Positions 1 through 6,400 of a stretch of DNA of 20,680 nucleotides are shown piece after piece. Location of the stretch: positions 1-20,680 of the forward strand of contig JAJJLU010000738.1 of assembly GCA_023807065.1 (NCBI GenBank), given 5' to 3'. Below the pieces are notes generated by a model. The model was not told where the DNA came from, did not search any database, and worked only from the letters and a program-made list of their open reading frames with translations. Positions within the stretch are counted from its first letter, which is position 1; each line of letters starts with the position of its first letter. The position numbers and the translations under genes were made by a program. The stretch is from Isotricha intestinalis. Lineage: Eukaryota; Ciliophora; Litostomatea; Vestibuliferida; Isotrichidae.

Positions 1-19
1 AAAATTATATAATATTTAG

Positions 20-1497
20 AAAGTAAATTAAAAAAAAAAATAAAAAAGCAAAAAATATTAATAAAATATTAGCCAGTCATTTAATATTATTAATTAATTA
101 TAGTATGTAATATAATATTATTAATTAATTATAGATAGTAAATATAATATTATTAATTAATTATAGATAGTAATATAATATTATTTATTAATATAGGATG
201 TAATATAATATTATTAATTATTATAGATAGTAATATAATATTATTATTAATTATAGTGGATAAGATAATATTATTAATTAATTATAGCAAGTAATATAAT
301 ATTATTATTAATTATAGGGAGTAATATAATATCTTTTTTATTTAATTATAGGAAGTAATATAATATTATTAATTAATCATAGCAAGAAATATAATATTAT
401 TAATTAATTATAGGGAGTAATATATTATTATTAATTAATTATAGGGAGTAATATTATATTATAAATAATAAGGGAGTAATATAATATTATTAATAATTAT
501 AGTTTGTAATATAATAGATTATTAATTAATTATAGTCAGTAATTTAATATTATTATTTAATTATAGTTTGTAATATAATATTATTAATTAATTATAGTGG
601 ATAAGATAATTTTATTAATTAATTATAGATAGTAATATAATATTATTAATTAATTATAGGGAGTAATATAATATTATTAATAATTATAGGGAGTAATATA
701 ATATCATTAATAATTATAGGGAGTAATATAATATTATTAATTAATTATAGTATGTAATATAATATTATTAATTAATATAGGGAGTAATATAATATTATTA
801 ATTAATTATAGATAGTAAATATAATATTATTAATAAATTATAGGAAGTAACATAATTTTATTAATAATTATAGTTTGTAATATAATATTATTAATTAATT
901 ATAGAGAGTAATATAATATTATTACAATTAATTATATGGAGTAATATATTATTATTAATTAATTATAGGGAGTAATATACTATCTTTTTTATTTAATTAT
1001 TGGAAGTAATATAATATTATTAATTAATTACAGTATGTAATATACTATTATTAATTAATTATAGCCAGTAATATAATATCTTTTTTATTTTTGATTGTTA
1101 ATTATTTTAAATAATTTAAAAGTGTGTATTTATTCTTTTATTTTAGTATGTAATTTTTATTTTATCTTTTTGAATGTAATATTATTAATTATATTATAGA
1201 ATGTAAAATGAATTTAAAATTAGAATGTAAAATAATATTAATTGTAGGCTGTATTTAATTAATTAATATATTAGTGTGTATTTAATATATTTAAATTAGC
1301 CTGTAAATTATTATTAATTAGAGAATGTTTTGATATATTATAATTTTAGTGTGTAATTAATTAAAATAATATAAAGGGAGTAATTAAAAATTAAATTAAT
1401 AATTAGAAAGTAATATATTATTAATATGATAGAAAGGAGTATATAAGTTATATATTTTTAGGATAATTCTAAAGAAGCACATGAATTAGGAAAATAA
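20..1497 (+). CDS. Putative gene built of single-codon exons (5' end outside window)
   Basis: Forty-seven 3-nt units are separated by intron-like spacers, nearly all GT...AG. They start at AAA 20, CCA 73, TAT 104, ATA 135, ATA 167, GAT 197, ATA 227, TGG 257, CAA 288, GGA 318, GAA 352, CAA 383, GGA 414, GGA 445, GGA 473, TTT 503, TCA 536, TTT 567, TGG 598, ATA 629, GGA 660, GGA 690, GGA 720, TAT 751, GGA 781, ATA 812, GAA 844, TTT 874, AGA 905, GGA 938, GGA 969, GAA 1003, TAT 1034, CCA 1065, ATT 1094, TGT 1123, TAT 1147, AAT 1173, AAT 1200, AAT 1224, GCT 1248, TGT 1275, CCT 1300, AAT 1324, TGT 1350, GGA 1377 and AAA 1407. A 6-nt exon (1433-1438, KG) and a terminal exon (1462-1497, DNSKEAHELGK, TAA) follow. 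No triplet is a stop. The only triplets ending in G or C are the two TGG (Trp). The first part is Gly/aromatic-rich; the end carries Cys-x5-CPNCG, a zinc-knuckle-like motif. Phase is 0 throughout. Splicing is inferred, the function is unknown, and a non-coding satellite remains the alternative. Confidence 0.6.
73..1067 (+). repeat. Tandem array of near-identical 27-31 nt intron-like units with 3-nt variable separators
   Basis: About 33 copies of one unit occur here. The typical copy starts GTAATATAATATTATT and ends AATTAATTATAG. Between successive copies lie exactly three variable bases. From the triplet at 73 to the triplet at 1065 there are 32 intervals over 992 bp, a mean period of 31.0 bp, close to three helical turns. 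Most copies differ by one to three bases. Some share special variants: ATAAGATAAT after both TGG triplets (260, 601), a CTTTTTTATTT block (321, 972, 1068) and GTAAATATAAT (138, 815). This indicates internal duplication of blocks. Each unit has TTAAT close to its end, which fits a YTRAY branch-point consensus. The array could be read as a satellite, but the bases between copies behave like codons. Confidence 0.9.
1068..1461 (+). other. Diverged short intron-like spacers continuing the 3-nt exon pattern
   Basis: After 1068 the spacer sequences no longer resemble the upstream unit or each other, and most are shorter (21-27 nt). The AG-NNN-GT grammar still persists: for example the spacers 1126-1146, 1176-1199, 1203-1223, 1227-1247, 1251-1274, 1278-1299, 1303-1323, 1327-1349, 1353-1376, 1380-1406 and 1410-1432 all begin GT, end AG and are separated by exactly three bases. 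The spacers at 1068-1093 and 1150-1172 end TG instead of AG, so the triplets ATT 1094 and AAT 1173 are less certain. The last spacer, 1439-1461, ends TTTTTAG and leads into an ordinary coding exon. This part is hard to explain by satellite amplification. Confidence 0.65.
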
Positions 1498-2040
1498 AAA
1501 ACAATTAATTAAAATAATACTTCTGTTATAATTATTAATAATAAATAAAAAACTTTTAAATTAATTAAAACAATAATTTTTAATATATACAATCAAATTC
1601 ATAGAATAAGATGAATTTATTATAATGATAAATGTAAAAACAAAAAATAAATATAATCCCTAATCTCAGAAAAAAAAAGTAGTTCCCTTCAATCAGAAAA
1701 TTTAGATACATGAGGAAATAAAAAATAAAATTCAATATCTTCAATTCATAATTTAAGTTTAAATCAAAGTCAATGTCAAGATAATTCAAATAAAGTAATC
1801 AATATAATGACGATAATTATTTTTTATTAACACTCTTAGAAAAAATTACCTTTAATACTCAATTAAATATTACCACTTATATAAAATTAAATAAAAAAAT
1901 GATATAATAAAGGAACAGAAGATTCTTTTTACTCAGTAGATGTTGTTTCTGCAGTTTATACAAGTTAATTTTTTAAGAAACTAAATGTAAAAAAAGAAGA
2001 AAAGAGGAAATATCAAAGTTGAAATAATAAAAAAAAAAAT
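1498..2040. other. AT-rich stretch with possible decayed coding sequence
   Basis: No intact gene is visible. On the plus strand around 1665-1800 one frame gives a Ser/Asn/Gln-rich translation broken by a TGA and a TAA. Around 1930-2030 short open pieces are again broken by stops. This may be the degraded N-terminal part of the kinase fragment that follows, but nothing in it is recognisable as kinase N-lobe. The 69-codon minus-strand reading frame at 1580-1789 is Phe/Tyr/Leu-only and looks like chance in AT-rich DNA. Confidence 0.4.
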
Positions 2041-2298
2041 TTAAATGAAAAAGAAGCATTAATAATATTTCTCAATTAATAGATGCGATGAAAAATATGT
2101 ATAATATGAATATATGTCATAGAGATATAAAACCAGAAAATATATTATTTGATGAAAATAACAAAATAAAATTAATAGATTTTGGATTTAGTTTTTGTTA
2201 TCAGAATATATGCTTGTCCAGAAATGCATAAAGGAGAAAAATATAATCCTGAATTAATATTAATGAAGAAAAAAGATATTAAAATATTATACAATTAA
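2041..2298 (+). pseudogene. Protein kinase pseudogene fragment
   Basis: Parts of a Ser/Thr kinase catalytic domain are spread over shifting frames. A helix-E-like stretch (NEKEALIIF, then SQLIDAMKN after a one-base frame change near 2070) leads to the catalytic loop HRDIKPEN at 2118-2141 and to LIDFGFSF (DFG loop). The frame then changes again, the activation segment is mostly missing, and YACPEMHKGEKYNPE (an APE-like motif) follows from 2209 to a TAA at 2296-2298. The N-lobe with its Gly-rich loop and VAIK lysine, and the C-lobe after helix F, are absent. Style and motif order suggest a CAMK/AMPK-like kinase. The two frame breaks plus truncation at both ends make a functional kinase unlikely; unrecognised introns seem less likely because no splice pair restores the frame. 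Confidence 0.8.
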
Positions 2299-2370
2299 AA
2301 TAATAAAAAATGATTTTTTTCTTCCCAATAATTTATACATTTATAAAAACATGAAAAAAAATAAAAATCG

Positions 2371-3204
2371 TTACTTAGATAAATTCAAATAAAATTGAAA
2401 AACTTCTTTTTCAATACTGAAAAGGGTTTTCCCACAAATTACAATAGAATGAAGTGGCATTCCAAAATCCATATGTAAAACATCTTTAATTTTTCCACAT
2501 TTAATAGTTTGTGTTTCACTTCCAATTCTGGCTAAACCAAAGCATAAAGACTCTAAACCAATGACTCCTCTGTATTCTTCTTTTTCACATTTTTCACTAG
2601 CTTCAATTAATTCATTAAGCCCTTCATTAACACTCATAAATTTAGGTTTTTCATAAATTTTTTTTCCTTTGATTAAATTCTCTTCTGAAATTTCTTTAAC
2701 TTTAATATCTAAAAGAACCAAAGTATGAAAATTATGAATATAATTAAAGCATATTTTCTCATAAAAAGAATAAGGTCTCCATTTTTCAGTAAAGAAAGGA
2801 ATAGAGACTGTTTCACCAAATCGATAAAGAGAAAGTCCTGTGATGCCAACAGCGTTAAGGATACTAGCGTTGTGTACTGTCTCTACATGAACACCCTCAC
2901 TTATACAACGAAGGTATAAGTCCATGTGAGTTGTAGCACTGAAGGGGTCTCCTACTACAAGGAGGGAGACTTTGTGTTCTTTTGCTTTTGAAAGTATTTC
3001 ACTATCAAAATTAGATTCTATCATTTCACGATCTGCTAATATTATTGGCTTTTCATATAGGGATTCTAATTTTGATTTGTCTACTGAAAGAATTGAAGTG
3101 TAGTATTCCATATATATATAATCTGAAGATTTTATATATTCTAATCCACGTAAGGTTATGTTCTTCTCATCACATAATCCTAACCCTATTAGGTAGAGGA
3201 CCAT
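2371..3204 (-). CDS. DPH5: Diphthine methyl ester synthase
   Basis: The 277-residue protein fits the eukaryotic/archaeal DPH5 family in length and motifs. This family uses S-adenosylmethionine to methylate the modified histidine of translation elongation factor 2 in the cytosolic diphthamide pathway. The sequence shows the SAM-dependent tetrapyrrole-methylase-like fold: N-terminal LYLIGLGL (3-10), YMEYYTSIL (31-39), GDPFSATTH (85-93), the long conserved HNASILNAVGITGLSLYRFG block (111-130), KWRPYSFYEKI (141-151) and the late GLESLCFGLARIGS segment. The start is the only sensible ATG, directly before MVLYLIGLG. The gene is intronless, ends TAA and diverges from the large lipid-transfer gene across about 270 bp. 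Codon use matches the neighbours, and nothing suggests transfer. Confidence 0.95.
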   Translation of the reverse strand: MVLYLIGLGLCDEKNITLRGLEYIKSSDYIYMEYYTSILSVDKSKLESLYEKPIILADREMIESNFDSEILSKAKEHKVSLLVVGDPFSATTHMDLYLRCISEGVHVETVHNASILNAVGITGLSLYRFGETVSIPFFTEKWRPYSFYEKICFNYIHNFHTLVLLDIKVKEISEENLIKGKKIYEKPKFMSVNEGLNELIEASEKCEKEEYRGVIGLESLCFGLARIGSETQTIKCGKIKDVLHMDFGMPLHSIVICGKTLFSIEKEVFQFYLNLSK

Positions 3205-3472
3205 TTTTCTTTATGAATGTTTTTTTTATTTTTTTAATTTTTTATTTATTTTTATTGATTATGGGATTAAAAGTTTAATATAATTTATTATCTTTAAAAT
3301 TTTTTATTTAGAAAATAACTTCTTAAAAATGCTGTTGATGGATTTTATAATAAAAGTGAATTTCATTCTTTTTATTTTCATTTATTTTGAATTATATTTT
3401 AATTCATAAATTGTTTCAAATTAATCTATTTTTTTTTAATATTTCTTTTTTATATTATTTTAATTCAAAAAT
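3205..3472. promoter_or_regulatory. Divergent intergenic region between DPH5 and the BLTP2-like gene
   Basis: This 268-bp stretch separates the two start codons and must hold both 5' leaders and promoters. It is T-rich on the plus strand near 3200-3260 and 3421-3460. No defined promoter element or RNA gene is recognisable. Confidence 0.4.
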
Positions 3473-6400
3473 ATGCATTTAATATTTATTATAGCAGGAT
3501 TATATATAATATTTTCTCTTCCTTTTTGGTCATTAATTTTCCTTTTAATTATATTAAGATTTTTCCTTAATATTTCATTTAAAGTTACAAGTTTATATTC
3601 TGTAAGTGATGTTGAAATTAATATTGGAAATGAATATTTATCTTTGCTTATTTATATTGAAAATATTAGATTTGTTTTAACTTGGTTAAGAATAAGAATT
3701 GTTTTTACAAATTTTGTTGTTTCTCTTCAATTAAATCAATTTGAAATTGAAGAATTACCTAAATTTGATTTAGAAAATAATTTAAATGATTTACCTTTTA
3801 TAAAAGAAAAATTAAATGAAATTTTAAAAGGAAAAATGTATACTAATAATATAGGAGAAACATTAATAAGAGAAGAAATAGAAAATTTAAGTTCAATATT
3901 AAATATAAAAAGATTAAATTGGTATGATTATATTTTAAGTAGGATTTTAAATTTTATTGATATATATATTCAATCAATAAAATTAATAGTTAAATTCAAA
4001 AGTAATAATTTTTATCATAGTATTTCTTCAAGAAAAATAATAATTGGAGTAGCAAAATCTCCAAATAAAAAAACAGAAATAAATTTATTAGGAGGAATAT
4101 ATAATTTTGAAGTGACAGAATATAGAAGGAAAAGTAATGATAAAGATAAAACAATCTGGAGGAAAAATAATATATTTAATTTAGATAATAATGAAATAAC
4201 AAATGAATATTATTATTATAGAATAATATATTTACCTGTTTCAGTGTTTAAAATTAAATTTTCAAATGGATTTACTTCTCATCCAAAAACTTTATCTCTG
4301 TGGAATACAATAAGTATAACTTTAGAAAGTCAAAATTTAATATCTGATATATGTACAAAATCACTTAACAATATTTTTCAATTTATAGTAAATTTAATTT
4401 CATTTTTTAAAAATTGTGAATTAAATAAATTAAATATTAAATTCCATAATACAGGAAATATCGAAGATGAAAATTCTATTCAAACAATAGAACAATATAT
4501 AATTAAATTATTAAATGCTACAATAAAAAAAGTAGATATTAAATTTCTTCATATAAAAGTAAGTATAAATAGTGATAATTTTATATTTAAACATATGGAA
4601 ATAATGTCAAATGGATTAGAATTTAATAGAATTTCCTATTTTTACATAGGAAATAATTATAATAATATGAATTTACATTTATTAAATTATGAATTAAAAG
4701 TAATTTTTTCAGAATTAAGAATTTCTCAATTTAAAAATCAAAGTTATATTCCAATGTGTAAAGTACCAAATTATTCAATAACAATTAAAAAAAATATAAT
4801 ATATAAAAATAGAACTCAAACAGCAGAAATTTCAACAATAATTTCATCAAAATTAGAAAATGTTAAAGTCTGTTTAAGAACAATAAATTTAGATAAAATT
4901 ATAGAAACCGTTATTACAATAATTGATGGAATTGAATTAATTGAATTAACATTAAAACAATCTCAAGTTAATTCAAAAAGTAAATTTGAAAAAGATTTAA
5001 TTGATTCAACAAATATAGATTTTTCCTTTAATAACATTGATGCAATTTTATATAGTCAAGACTTTAAAATTTTTACAAGAAATATAAGTTTAAAATTAAC
5101 AATGAATAAAATAAAAAATAAAGACAAGGAAATTTCTTTAAATTTCAGTCCAATAAATTTATCTTTTTCACATAATGAAAATGATAATTCAATAATTAAT
5201 AACTTTTTTACTGGACATTGTTTATTAGAAGATTTTAAAATACATTTAACAGATATAAAAAAAGAAAAAAAAATTCATTTAATTTTTGGAAATAGTTTAG
5301 CATTTGCTCATGATTTTCATTTATTTTATATAATGAAATTTGTTTCTGAAATAATTGGTTCAATATTTGAACAAGGAATAATGAAAAAAATAAAAGGAAA
5401 AAAATCTAAAATTCCAAAAAGAAAAACAGAAATAAAATTATTATGGATAAAAATAGAAATAGTACATTATTTAAATAAAATAGATATTATTCATGGTAAA
5501 ACAGAAAATTTCGAAATATTAGTTGGAGATCATTTATTAATACCTCATTTTAAAACTTATTATTGTAGTTCAATAAAAGATAATTTTTATGATTTTTGTG
5601 AATTAGAACATTTTATAATAGAATTTCGAGAAAAAGAAAATTTAACAAATTTAATATTTGATGACATTAAAATAAATGCATTTACACCTTTAGTAGCAAG
5701 ACCAATTCATCAATTTTCCACATTTTATATTTTTTTTCCTGTTTGGTTGGATTATTATTTAACAGAACAATTTATTATAGATGATGAAACTCAAATATGT
5801 AAATTTAAAACTGAAAAAACTAGAAATTCAAAATGTAAATTAACCTTTTCAAAAATACAAGTTGATATTAATGATAGTATTGTTACTACTGCTGCTATTT
5901 TACAAGCAAATAAAGTTGATTTAAAAAATGCTGCTTCTAAATCTGATTATCAAGTTATTCAATATTTAAAAAATATTAAAAAAGATTTATTAACTGTTAA
6001 AATTTCTGGATTTACTATTGATTGTGAAAGCATTAAAAATGTTACTGATAATTTGAATAATGAAATTAATTTCGGTTATTATTATGAAAAAATCATTAGA
6101 AATTCTCTTTGTAAATTATTTTTCGGTGAAATTAATGTTGAATTAGAAAAACATGAAATTTTATCTTTAAAAAATTTTACTATATTTACTAATTCAATTT
6201 ATGAAAAATATAATTTTAATCCTTATAAAAGTCAAACTTATTGCATTTTATTTGATGAATATTCTTTATTATTTTATAGAGTTTATTCTGATGAAACAAG
6301 AGATTCAAAATGTGAAATAAAAATAGATAATTTAAAATTTGATTTTCATGATGTTTTAGTTTTTGATAAAACTTTAAATTATACTTTTAAATCAGTTAAA

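Noticed and set aside
1..1100. CRISPR array (regular repeats with spacers)
   Set aside because: The separators are only 3 nt, the repeats vary, and the surroundings are eukaryotic with no cas genes.
1..1100. Ciliate internal eliminated sequences (DNA-level excision)
   Set aside because: Spacer length (about 28 bp) is suggestive, but the ends are GT/AG and not inverted or TA-duplicated at both boundaries. RNA splicing is simpler; comparing germline and somatic DNA would decide if the organism is a ciliate.
1..1497. Plain centromeric or subtelomeric AT satellite
   Set aside because: Fits the homogeneous part, but does not explain stop-free triplets with third-base bias, GT/AG ends, or the kept 3-nt spacing among unrelated spacers after 1068. 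Kept as the main alternative, not the preferred reading.
1580..1789. 69-codon minus-strand reading frame
   Set aside because: Composition is nearly all Phe, Tyr, Leu, Ile and Asn, as expected from random AT-rich DNA, and there is no supporting context.
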